From assembly GCA_030867875.1 (NCBI GenBank), contig JAOWCC010000019.1, forward strand, positions 78,458,861 through 78,522,860: a stretch of DNA of 64,000 nucleotides, in the 5' to 3' direction. The stretch comes from Actinernus sp. WN-2022. Its lineage: Eukaryota; Cnidaria; Anthozoa; Actiniaria; Actinernidae. Positions within the stretch are counted from its first letter, which is position 1, and the number at the start of each line of letters is the position of its first letter. Positions 36,201 to 48,409 of this stretch are shown here, piece after piece. The notes beneath the pieces were generated by a model. It was not told the DNA's origin, did not search any database, and saw only the letters and a program-made list of their open reading frames with translations. A program made the translations under genes and the position numbers.

Positions 36201-39200
36201 GCCAGGGTTTGAACCCACAACCTCCTGTACAACAGACTGGCGCTTAAAGTGCACCTAACCCCCTTTTGCAATTTTTATACCAATGAATCTTTGAAAGGTT
36301 TTGAGTACTTCTGCGAAGACAATTTTGGCTTACAAAGAATATTCTAAGTTCTAGGCTTATTTGAAATGGTGAAAATTTGACCTTTCCTGACCCATGACCG
36401 CGTACGAAAAAGCCTGGGTCGATTCTGGATCTTACGTCATCTAATTCATTCGACTTTGCAATAAGTTGAATAAATGTTTAGCATTTTGTGTAAAATAACT
36501 GTTTTCTTTCAATGCTAACAACTCACAGACTGTGTATATTCTCTATATATCAATGTTGTTGTGATAGAAAGAGAATAATGCATTAATGAGGTGACGTAAG
36601 ATCCAGAATGGACCCAGGCTTTTTCTTACGCGGTCAGGAAAGGTCAAATTTTCACCATTTCAAACAAGCCTAGAACTTAGAATATTATTTGCAAGCCAAA
36701 AATTTCTTCGCAGAAGTACTCAAAACCTTTCAAAGATTCATAGGTAAAAAATGCAAAAGGGGTTAGGTGCACTTTAACCACTGAGCTAACCGGCAGGCGG
36801 TCATCATCATCATTATTATTATCAAAAAGTTCATACCTTTGAGACGGAATCCCAACCAAGAAAATGTTCCAGCCCAACATGACCATCAGTGCAGCTATCA
36901 TAAGCTGTTAACATGAGAAGAAAGACTATAATTATAGTTACCGACTGGTTATTGTGAACATACAGTGTATGGCACCATAAAAAGTGGTCTGTACGTGGTT
37001 TGTGAATTTCTAGCAGGATCTGAAACAACCATAGGGCTGATCAAAGCCAGGACCTGTCTAAATCACAGATCGAATTGGAATTTAGCACGTTGGTTTTTGT
37101 GGAGGGAGGAAAACCGGAGAACCCAGAGAAAAACCATCAGAGCAAGGGCGAGATACCAACAAACTCAACTCACATGTGGCGCCTTGATGCAGTTTACAGC
37201 ATGTGTTGTATTTTGTGCTGGGTCACAGAGATGAGAGGTGAAGTGCTTAACCACTGCGCCACCCTGCCTAGTAGTGTGTTAGTGGTCGGTAAGTGGTCAG
37301 TAAACAACTTTAATACTGACCACCTACCAACCACTGACTCGGTCGCTACATGTTTACCTTGTATCCATTGGATCTAGTTGAATGAAAATACCATTTAAGA
37401 ATGCTCTCTAGTACTTAGCAATTGTACACAATGATAGGGACAATGTAAGTGGTCGGTACAGCGTAAGTAGTTGGTACAGCGTAAGTAGTTGGTAAGTGGT
37501 TGGTAAGTGGTCGGTACAGCGTAAGTGGTTGGTAAGTGGTCGGTACAATTTAAGTGGTCGGTACAACTTAAGTGGTCGGTACAATGTAAGTGGTCGGTAC
37601 AATGTAAGTGGTCGGTACAATGTAAGTGGTCGGTACAATGTAAGTGGTCGGTACAATGTAAGTGGTCGGTACAATGTAAGTGGTTGGTACAATTTAAGTG
37701 GCCGGTACAATGTAAGTCGTTGGTAAGTGGTTGGACAACCACGTTTTATGGTGCCAATTCTCTAATATAGAATTTCATCTAGCATTTAATTTCTTAATTA
37801 TAGAACATCCTGTTCAGCAATGCAACATAGTACCTAGTAGCACTTATGTGCAATTTACCTGACTGTAGGCAACTTCCCTGATAACCTTACAAGCTCTCCA
37901 GAATTGTGCCTGCATAACCCATACAAAAGCAACACGGCAAAGGCCTAGTTCTATACAGACATTACACAATTTCCAATTGCATTGTACCTTTTAATAGTTA
38001 ACCAAAAATAATATGCCCTACACAGTTTACCTTGCAAAGCCAGTAATTTTAGTGAAGATGACACATGTTCAGTTGTGAGGAGGATGTGAAGTTTTTCTTG
38101 CACTTCAGCATTCTGTCAGTAACATGAAATATAATGATAAGGCTACAATCTGATAAGGCTGAAAATACAACTATTTCAAAAATGTTGCCAGAAAAAGCAC
38201 CAAAGTGCAAACAACTCGAAAATTAAGTTTCAAAATCCTTTTGAAATGAGTAAATGCGGCATTTGTCAATATCTCATCTCGTTTCAGAGATATTCAGGTT
38301 TTTACAATAAAATTATGCAAATGGTGATTTGTGACATCATTTGATTGACATAGCCTGGAGACAAATCACAAAATGAAGAATATCTCTGGAAATAGTGTGT
38401 AAAAAACAATTGAAACTGACATTGTCATGGAAACACTCTTGGCCCCAGGCTCCTTTCACCTTGAAGATAAAATGATATTTTTTGTTTCTATAATAGAAAA
38501 TAATTTGATTAATATATCACTCACATACAATGCCTACATTGTTCCAAGTTATCTGATGTGCCCACAGCAGTAAATTGTGTTTAACAAAGGAGAATTAAAT
38601 TAGGAAATTTTATTTCCTCATGGAAGAAGCCTGGGCCAACAGTGTTTCCACGGCAATGTCATAATTACAAAATGTAGCACAGTGATGTGTATTTTTGATT
38701 GTTTTTACCGTCCACAGTTTGCAGAGATATTCTACATTATACTTATCACTTCACAGTTCATCTCATTTGCACATTACGAAAACCTGAATATCTCAGAGTG
38801 AGTGGAACAAGATGAGATATTGCCAAACAGGAAATGCCACCTTTCCTCACTTCGAAAGGATTTTCAAATGAGAGCAACTTAAAGGAACTATGTCATGGTA
38901 CTGTGCATGTATCGAGTAATCGCTCGGTTGGTGGCTGTTAATTGGATACAAACAGTTAAACTTCACTCCCTCAATGCTTGGCTGAAAGTATCTTCACTAT
39001 TTCCCCTGGAGACTGTTTATATACACTGTTTGTTAGTCATTTTTAAATATTTCCTTTGATTTTAAGCATCCTACATGGCCGAGAGGTTTATTAGTTCATA
39101 TCAAAATTGGTGGAAATACAGTATTGTGCAAAAGTCTTGCAAACGTATTTCGACGAATTTCGCTCTTTGTTCTTACGAATGTCGCCGAAATTTCCTTTTC

Positions 39201-42200
39201 GTTCGAAATTTCGACGAAGAATCGATCAGATACGCGAAAATGTTAATGCCAAGGCGAAATATCGCCAACCTGCGAGCGACATTTCGACGATATTTCGTTT
39301 ATTGTCAAACGAAAATTCGGACCAGGTTATCGAAATATCGTGATCCGAAATATCGTACGTGTCAATTGCACAGTTTTGTATTTTAACCTTTCTTTCACCA
39401 GGATTAACGGCTTGGTATATAACGTGTTACAAGATACAATGATACGGAGATACCAAGATACAGTGATACAGTGATACAGTGATACAGTGATACGGTGATA
39501 CAGTGATACAGTGATACGGTGATACGAAGATCTCAAATTTCCTTTAAAATTTTAAAAATGGGGGAAAATACTTTCCCACAGAAATGTAGTTTCGCCTAGC
39601 CTGAATTTCAGCCGTCTCCTCCGGTTCATTCCTCCGAACCGGAGGAGACGGCTGAAATTCAAGCTAAGTTTTGGCAGCAATTTTTCACATACCAAAAACT
39701 GTTAAAAAAAAATCAGTACGCAAAAGGAAGTTTTTAACCGGAAGTAAGAAGTTCTGTTTGATTGACAGCAGGTCAATTAACACATGAGATGCGCTCACTC
39801 GCCCGTAACGAAAGCTAGCATGAATTCATTTCAATGTTTATTGAGAAACGTTTTTCCAGCCTCGATCCATGGGTTGTTGGCCTTATGTCTTCCAAAAAGC
39901 AAGCAGGGCTAAGCTAAGCTCCAGCATGATGCCCTTAGCTTGGAAAGAAGCAAAACAAGGCCAAACAATGCATACGACTACGAGCCTCGCAAAACCCGAC
40001 AAGTTCAGACAGAGTGCCGAGTGGTCCACATCTGAACATAAAGAAGAATTGATAGGAACCAGCCGAGAGAAGATTTGTTTCCAAGAAAGCTTAGATGGAA
40101 ACATATTAAAACTCTGAATCGCTTGAAACCAACACCACGTCCACGATCTCGCTATTTGCCGTGCTGTTTAAGGACCTAATCGCTGTCACTGGCATTTAAG
40201 GACATAGACAACTTTATTTATCCACGGAGATCCAACAGAGTATAACACCTGGTTTACATGGATGCCTTTGATTTTTGTGCCCTTCCTTTGTCATTAATAG
40301 GTGTTCGCTTTGGCTTTTTCCCTCAAGGACCTTTCGTCTTTTCCATTTTCCAAGTCATAAGAAAACTAGAACCGGCTATAAAATATTCTCGATGCGGCGC
40401 GTAGCTTTGATCGGAAATCAACAACCAAAATAGAGTTTTTAAAAAGCTCTAACTCAAGAAGAATTGATTCGATTTGTCTGAATTTTTTACACAATGTCAA
40501 TTGATATCTCTGCTGCAAAACAACAATTTGTTGGGGAATTGGGAAATTCTAAAAAGAGAGCTCTAGACGGTGTTTCCCGCATATCTACCCTTATATCTTG
40601 TCGGATTTTGTTTTCACCTTTTCACCGAAAGCTCCCCTGCACGGCTTTGTAATACGATTCCTCCGAAATGCGACAAAGCAACCATAAAATATTTTTGGAG
40701 TTGGAGCTTCTGAAAGCCATCTCACTAGATCGGAGAAACGGGATCGCGGAAAATGTTCAAAATCACCTCCCCCCCCCCCCCCCCCCGCCCCCCAATAACA
40801 AAAAACAAAAACGAGCAAGTCGAATTTGCACAGAAAATAATCGAGCGAGCCAATTGCAATATCACCCAGAAAAAAAATCACGCAAGGGCGAAACTTTAAA
40901 AAAATCGTGCAAGGTTCTGATGCCAGAAAAAAATATTGCAGCAACGGAGAACAGAGTCGTAAAAAATTTCGAGCAAAAAAAACCGGGCCCCCTCTCCATC
41001 AATTTTCAAATCGTCCGTCCCTAAATCTAGTTGCCAATGAGAATAAAGCTTTCAGCGTTAATTTCGTATTTGTGTTGCAAAAACCTTTCTTCAACAAGGG
41101 CAATAAAGTGGTTCAATGTTAAATGCGTAACGTTCAAAAGTTAAAATTAAATAACAAAATAGTCAGACAAAGCAGTCATGCTGAAAGATAATACCGTTAA
41201 ATTAGCGTCACGCCACGGCTGCAAGAGCTCAAGTGACCCATACAACAGTCCGTTTCATACAGAAACCTGAATTTAGCGGGGCCATTTCGCGTCCGCTTAA
41301 AAAAAAGGAAATTTGAGATGTTCGTATCACCGTATCACCGTATCACCGTATCACTGTATCTTGGTGTCTCCGTATCATTGTATCTTGTAACACGTTATAT
41401 ACCAAGCCAGGATTAACGCGTGACAAATTCGAATTCATGACAAACAGTTTTACAAACGTACAGTAAGTTGGTTTTGGTAAATACTCTGCGTACCAGAGGC
41501 GTCAAAAAGTCGAGATTCTTGTATAATAAAAGTCCCCGTCAATCGTGAACTGTCAGCCAGACGCGTCGCGTGTCTCATTTCTGACACAAATACCGCGGGA
41601 GCGTAATTAATTTCCATTCACGCGAACTGACTGATCTGATCCGATGCATTAAAGCTCTTTTAATTCAAAAGGAATTGCACTTTCCCAGTAGAAGTTTTCT
41701 GGTAAGAGTATAGAAGTTTTTGCACGTCTTTCAATATGACAAACGTTGCTTCAAAACTCTGTTGATGTTCAGTAAAATATCAGACTGACACGTTCACGCC
41801 TGACTGATTGCACGTGGAAATTCAGATGAGTTGAGATTTGAGATTTTAATACGCAAACATTTACAATGATTTCTGCCGAAACCTTTTAATACTAGTAACA
41901 AGACAAGGATCTACTGTAAATGTGAAACTACACTGAAGCAAAAGTTTATTTGGTGTTATGCTTTGCGCTCAGCGAGTGAGTCAAGCTTTAAAGCGGGCCA
42001 CGCACCGCCGGGAACTATTAAAGTGAGCAGCCGTTGTTTTGTTTATTTTACGGCTCACGATATTTCGATAACTGCATGGTCCGAATTTACTTGAAAACTT
42101 TATGCAACGACTTTTACAAAGATCTGGAAGGCTGAAGGATCTGAATATTATTGTGGATATACGGATAACGTTTACAACATTGAACACTTCCGAAGTTGGG

Positions 42201-45200
42201 ACGTGCGCGCGATTTATAGTAACGCATTCCTTTCGTTTATTACCCTTCCGGCCTTCGATTCAAACCGGGTTCAAAGCATCGGATTTCTATTCTTAGCGGA
42301 GCCATTCTTAGCCTGATTATACTGACTGAACTGAAGTAAACTCTACAGTTACCTCCTGTACCGTTCGAAAGTGAGCCGTAATTAGTTGAGTTAGTCAAAG
42401 TCCGAATAAAGTTTACACTCAGGTTGGTCGAATTGACCGAGTGAGCCGGAAAAGGTAACTTGATCTTTGACGGGCAAGGATCGAAATTTCGAAGGATCGA
42501 AATTTCGAAGGATCGACATTTCGAAGAAGCGAAGTTTCGTGCGAATATTCGCAGAGTATCAAACGAAATTTCGCACGATATTTCGTAGAGTGCAGCGAAT
42601 TTTCGTGCCAACATGTCGCAGAGCACTGCGAAATGTCGCACAGATTAAACAAAGGGCTTAACGAATTTTCGTCGAAATATCGCCGAAATTTCGGATCGTG
42701 AAAATTTTCGTTCATTTTAGCCGTAAAGCCCCGAAAAGCCCCGAAATTCGCCGAAAGGTGTTTGCAAGACTTTTGCACAATACTGTAGCTGTTTCCAGCC
42801 TGGAATGCGAATGTAAAGTCTATTACCGTGACACATTTCCTTTAATGTTCCATTCAAAGGCATTTTAAGTCTACATGTACAATGCAATGTGACAAGACTA
42901 AACATTTTGTGTCTGGTGAGCCATGACTTATCTTCAATAAGCAAAGCAAATTTGCGAACAGCAGCAAAGGATAGATCCGCAACGATCTGCCAATAAGCAA
43001 AGTAAATTTGGGTAATGCAGCGAGGAATAGATCTGCAGCAATCTGCCAAGTTGAGGTATATACTTTATGGTAGTGTTTCGTTCCATAGTCTCCCTGCATA
43101 ATCATTTTATCTACTGTTTTACAGTATTATGAAGGGAGACTATATGGAACGAAATACTATAACCATGAAGTATATACCCAAGTTGAGCACACCAAGCCCT
43201 TGCTAAGCTTAGGGGGAGCCCCCACAGTTAAGGGTGAGACTGCTGACCAGCAATGCCTCAATTTTAACTTTGCCTAAATTACATTTTCCACATCTAAATA
43301 TCTGACAGTCCAGCACAAGTCACTTCAGAAAATATTCAATGTTGATTCTGAGGAACTTTACCATAAATGTGGAGGTCGAAGAGTAACTGTTTTAAATATT
43401 TAGTGATTGATTATTACACATAATCCATTTGAGTGTTGTCACATAGGCTTATGGCTTTTCAGTGACAATGTTTTCCCCCCAATATTTGTTATGTAACCAT
43501 TTACTGAGTATAATGTGTTTTCTTCTTCTTACAATGAGTAAAGCAGCAATTTGAGGACCACAGCTACACAGGGAATGCACCATTCGCAAGCCTGCCTTTA
43601 GAAGTCGCATGTTCACCTGAAAGGTACATAATATAGCCAGGATAAGAGCTGAGAGGTTACCATAATCATATATTAAAGAATTTGGTCATGATCACAACAC
43701 CATTTTTAGCAATATATACTGTAGATACAGTAATTGAAGGGCTGTTTGCAAAAAGGGCATAAGTGTCTCCTGATCACGTTCTAAATTCTCCTTCAATTTC
43801 TTTGTTTTCTAAGGGAGAATTTAGAAGTCAGCATGATGAAGAGTCAAATATACTGTGTACATACTGCAATTGGGAGTTTCATTGCTTCTTCCACTTCAAG
43901 AGCAAACATGGTCCACTCAACAAGCTTCGTTATTGCAACTGTGTAAACAGAAAAAAATATGTTGTGAGAAGCCAAGATTCTCAATAGCAGGGTTTTTAAT
44001 ACGTTTTCACATACATGAAACTATACAGCTGGCACATTCTGATATAGAAATAACTTGAAAATATCCCATTGTCATACTCTTTAAATTAAAATAGCTACAG
44101 TAATAAAACTTTAACCAGACAAAGTAAGAATCTCTGGTATAAAATTATTATCCAGAGTAGACAGTGAATTTTGCAGGGTCTTATTGAAAACCCGGAATAG
44201 GGAAACTCCCAGACCAGCAAAAACACCCATTCCAATTTATGACACTAGATTGGATCATGTGACATCTTGGACACTGACCAATAGGCCACCAATGGCATTG
44301 ATTCAGTCTTACTAGTGTTGAGAAAATAATCTATTGGCAGGAGCACTTTAACATACTTTAATATGAGATAAAGAATTATGTTATGTTTGTTTATTAGTTA
44401 AAACACAATAAAACATATTCCTACTTTTAAATATTATGTGAATTTCTAATGAGACCTGAAACAACCATGGGGGCTGATCAAAGCCTGCAGGTCCCGGCTA
44501 ATCCACAGATCGAAATGGAATTTAGTGTGTTGGTTTTTGCGGAGGGAGGAAAACCGGAGATTAACCCAGAGAAAAACCCTCGGAGCAAGGGGGAGGTACC
44601 AACAAACTCATCTCACATATGGCGCCGCGCCCGGGAATCGAACCTGAGCCACAGAGGTGAGAGGCAAAGCGCTGAACCACTGCACCACCCTGGCTCCCCA
44701 AAGAGGTGGCTTATATCAGACATTGATTTTGGGATTTTGGGAAATTTTTAGGTTTTTATGTTTAAGTAACAATATGGACACTAGAATTTTGTTTGTTTCC
44801 CAGCTTAAATGTGTTTATTTTGTTATCAAAAATATATATTCTACATCAAGTGAATAGTTGAATGGTAGACTATTTTCTTGATTCAAGTATTGCATCTACA
44901 ATATATGAGTTATTGATAGAGGTTTATATTTCAAAAATGCCAATGAATGTGATGTCAACCCAGGAATTTACTGCTGTATCTTTCTCCTTGGGGAATAGTG
45001 AAACTTCTCATTTCGACAAATATTTTGGTAAAATCTCTGATACAAACAAACCATTATTATAACTATTATAACTATAGTCTATAAAATGTCATATAACTCT
45101 ACTAACATGTTTTTACATAAATTTTATAAATGACTTCTGGTTAGATGTCACACTGCATGCACTAATTAGAATTTTGGAGATATAAACCTCTATAAACAAC

Positions 45201-48200
45201 ACTCAAATCAAGAAAAATTCTACCATGACATTATTGATTCAACTATTCACTTGATGTAGAACATTTCTGATAAAAAATAAATTTGCTTATTGTTATTGCT
45301 TGTTATTCTGCATTTATTTGTCAGTGGCGCCTCGTCGCAATCGGGCATACTGTTTTTCCCTCCCTCCCCAGTTTCCTTTGCCCACTCTTATGTGTGACCC
45401 AGTGCTCTGGGCTGATTGGTTGTCAGGGTATCCTGGCAACCAAGCTCGCAAGCACTGACACTGCACTCAGCACTGAACTTCCAACTAAGTTTATCATCAT
45501 TTAGGACTGATGGGCTTCTCCCATTGTTTATTGAGGAGTTGGTTTATTTAACCCAAGTGAACATAATTATCATATTCAAAGTTACAGTCGCCAATAAGGC
45601 AATTAAGCCGATAGCACTTGAATTGGGCTCTATTTTATTAGTTGAGCAAAAAGATGACTTTAAGCCAATTTTTTTTCTGCAAAAGTAGTCAGCTGTACCC
45701 CTAACTTAAGAATGTTTTTTTTTTTTAGAAAATCATAAAAAAATTCTCAGATATAGGCTTAAATTTCACATGCACATTATACAGTGCACATTTATACACA
45801 GGTAAATACAGTAATTTGTCACAAGACAAGTTTTTGTTTGATACAGCTCACATAATTATCTAGTTTTTCTATATGCACAACATACCATCACTGTCCTCTT
45901 TTGTTCTCATTATGTATGCCTGAAAAAAAGAGTTTTCCTTAGTTTTGAGGAAAGTGTAATGTACCAAAAACCCAATGATGTACCTCTCTTACCATCAGAA
46001 TACCTGGCCTCAGTTCTTCAAAAAGTGGATAACTTATCCAGTGGATTAAAGGAATTAACCTATTAACTGGATAGGGATACCCAGGGGATAGCAAGGTATC
46101 AACAACTGGCACTTGATCTATAAATCAACACTTCCAATCATTTTTCTATCTAAAAAAATATTCAAAGAGCTGTTGATCAGAATCAAAATTTCATGAACTG
46201 GAAAAAATGTTTCAATAAATAAATGAACTGTATACTTACCAACCCAGGGACAATAAGTGGAGGAATTTCTTCAAAGACATCTACCCACCTGACATTACAA
46301 GTGAGAGCATGATATTATCACCCCAACTTCTTAAATTGAGTGAAGAATGAATCAGAAAACTCTTGAATTCTGTAGCCAGCTCCTCTTAAAAAACAATTTA
46401 GTTTAAGGATCTGTTTTTAATTCGCCATTGATATATATATATATATATACAGCAAAGTGCAAAAACTTTGACCCCCCGCTCCTCAACTTTATCAATATAT
46501 CGGGTGCATTATGGGAAGGAGTAAGTTCATTTAAAATGCAACTACAGCCAAATATCCGTGCACGTTTGCAAATCATCACAGCGAAGACTTGTGTAGTTGA
46601 TTTAAATTTCAAGAATTTATCTAGAATACAACACTTTTACTTGGAACAGGCAGGAAAGTTTAAAGTAAAGTAATGCACTCTCTATTTTCTGTTTGGACAA
46701 ATATTTTTCCTGATTTTATATTATAAATTAATGTTTACGTTAGCGTAACGCGGACGGAACTATCATGCCGAATTTCATCTGCGAAGCAATAATTCAACGC
46801 TATTTTTGAAACTGTTTTGCGGAAAATTGAAGAGACTAAAATAGCTTAAAGGTTTACACAATTTCATAAATTTATTGACAACAAATTCATAAAACATTTA
46901 TTTTTTTTGATTAAGAAACGGATAGAAATTAACGTATCCCATATCATTACCATATTTTATGGTATTAAACGATTCTAAAAAATTCTAATAATCTCTTAGT
47001 TATATATTCCTCTTGAAATTCTCTTATCCAGTTTTATTCAAGGTTTGGAGGGATCCTGTTTTTATGGTATAATCTTTTAGTAAAAGCTTTTATGAAAGGC
47101 ACGTTCGATAATTCTTGGATTCGCATCGCTGAATATTCTTATTATAGCGATGTTTGGTGTTGATAAACATTGCAATTGTTATGCTAATGTGCCAACCATG
47201 ATTTGTGTTAGAAACCACAATGGATGATGACACACGAAACATCGCTATTGTTGCACGGTTTTCTTTCATTCTTAAAATGTATTTTGTATGCTATTCAAAT
47301 CTCATAATTGTGACGAAACTGTTTATTATAGCTTCGTCGTTAAACCAAAAACGTTAGCAGCTATGGTCCCATTTAACAACATCACTTTATTGTGAATCCT
47401 AGTTTCCTAATTTCGTAGATAACGAGCCGCGACAAACTTTTGAATATTTAATTTTCGAAGTTTCATTTTGTAATTATATTGCAGCTCCAAACAACAGCAG
47501 TTTTTTTTATCAGATTGTGAATTTCGTCTCATCGGGATCAGCTAAAAATAAACATTACACTAGTCAACAGTTAAAGAAAACGATTCTATGTTCAAACTGT
47601 AAGAGGTTTCCTTACGTTACACTATAAAGTGTTTATTTTGCTTTGTCAATACGTTTTCCAACTATAAGCCAGGCTCTTGTGCAGTCTGTGCATCCGGTCA
47701 GCTCCGGTCAGTACATATGAATCCTTTCATTCTGCTCTTTGAAACGTTATATCAGTCTAATAACACTGATCAGTTCAGTCTTCACAGAAGTAGAAGACAG
47801 AGAACGGAATAACTGCACTGATATTGAGCTGAATTTTTTCATTGCTCTCAGTTTTGGTTTAGAATTAATGACAACAAAAATTATGTAGAATGTCAAAGTT
47901 TCAAACGAATTGATATTGGCCCTGAACCCACAGATAAGGCGTAATCATGTCTCCTCTTCATGGGTTATCTCGACATTTTAGGTCATCAGAAGATCTCCTA
48001 ACAGCTTCACAAATAGCTCTGAATTCACGCTTCGAACCTGAAACTTCGGCATGATCATTTCCTGTTCTCTTTCCGCCGACCAGGGATATGTTCTGTTTTG
48101 CAAATATTCGATCTAACAGTAAATATATAGAGTGCATTTAAATACTCAGGTTTATTTAAGCTGTCCTGCCTGTCCCAAGTAAAAATGTTGTATTCTAGAT

Positions 48201-48378
48201 GAAATCTTGAACTTTAAATCAACTGCACAAGTCTTCGCTATGACGATTTGCAAACGCGCGCAGATATCGGCTGTAGTTGCATTTTAATGATTTTACTCCT
48301 AGTATCCATAATGCACCCGATATAGTTACATAGTTGAGGTGTGGGTGGTCAAAGTTTTTGCACTTCGCTGTATATTAG

Positions 48379-48409
<31 letters not shown>

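Larger units (their letters stand above)
38883..42841. mobile_element. TTAA-flanked element enclosing two younger insertions
   Basis: TTAA at 38879-38882 and 42842-42845. The outer parts match 51037-51708 (CCCTCAATGCTTG, TGTTTGTTAGTCATT, ACCGTGACACA). Its middle is taken up by the element 39119-42785. Confidence 0.72.

Noticed and set aside
37395..37770. Repeat proteins on both strands (CTDHLH, VSGRYN types)
   Set aside because: They come from an 18-bp minisatellite that keeps every frame open.
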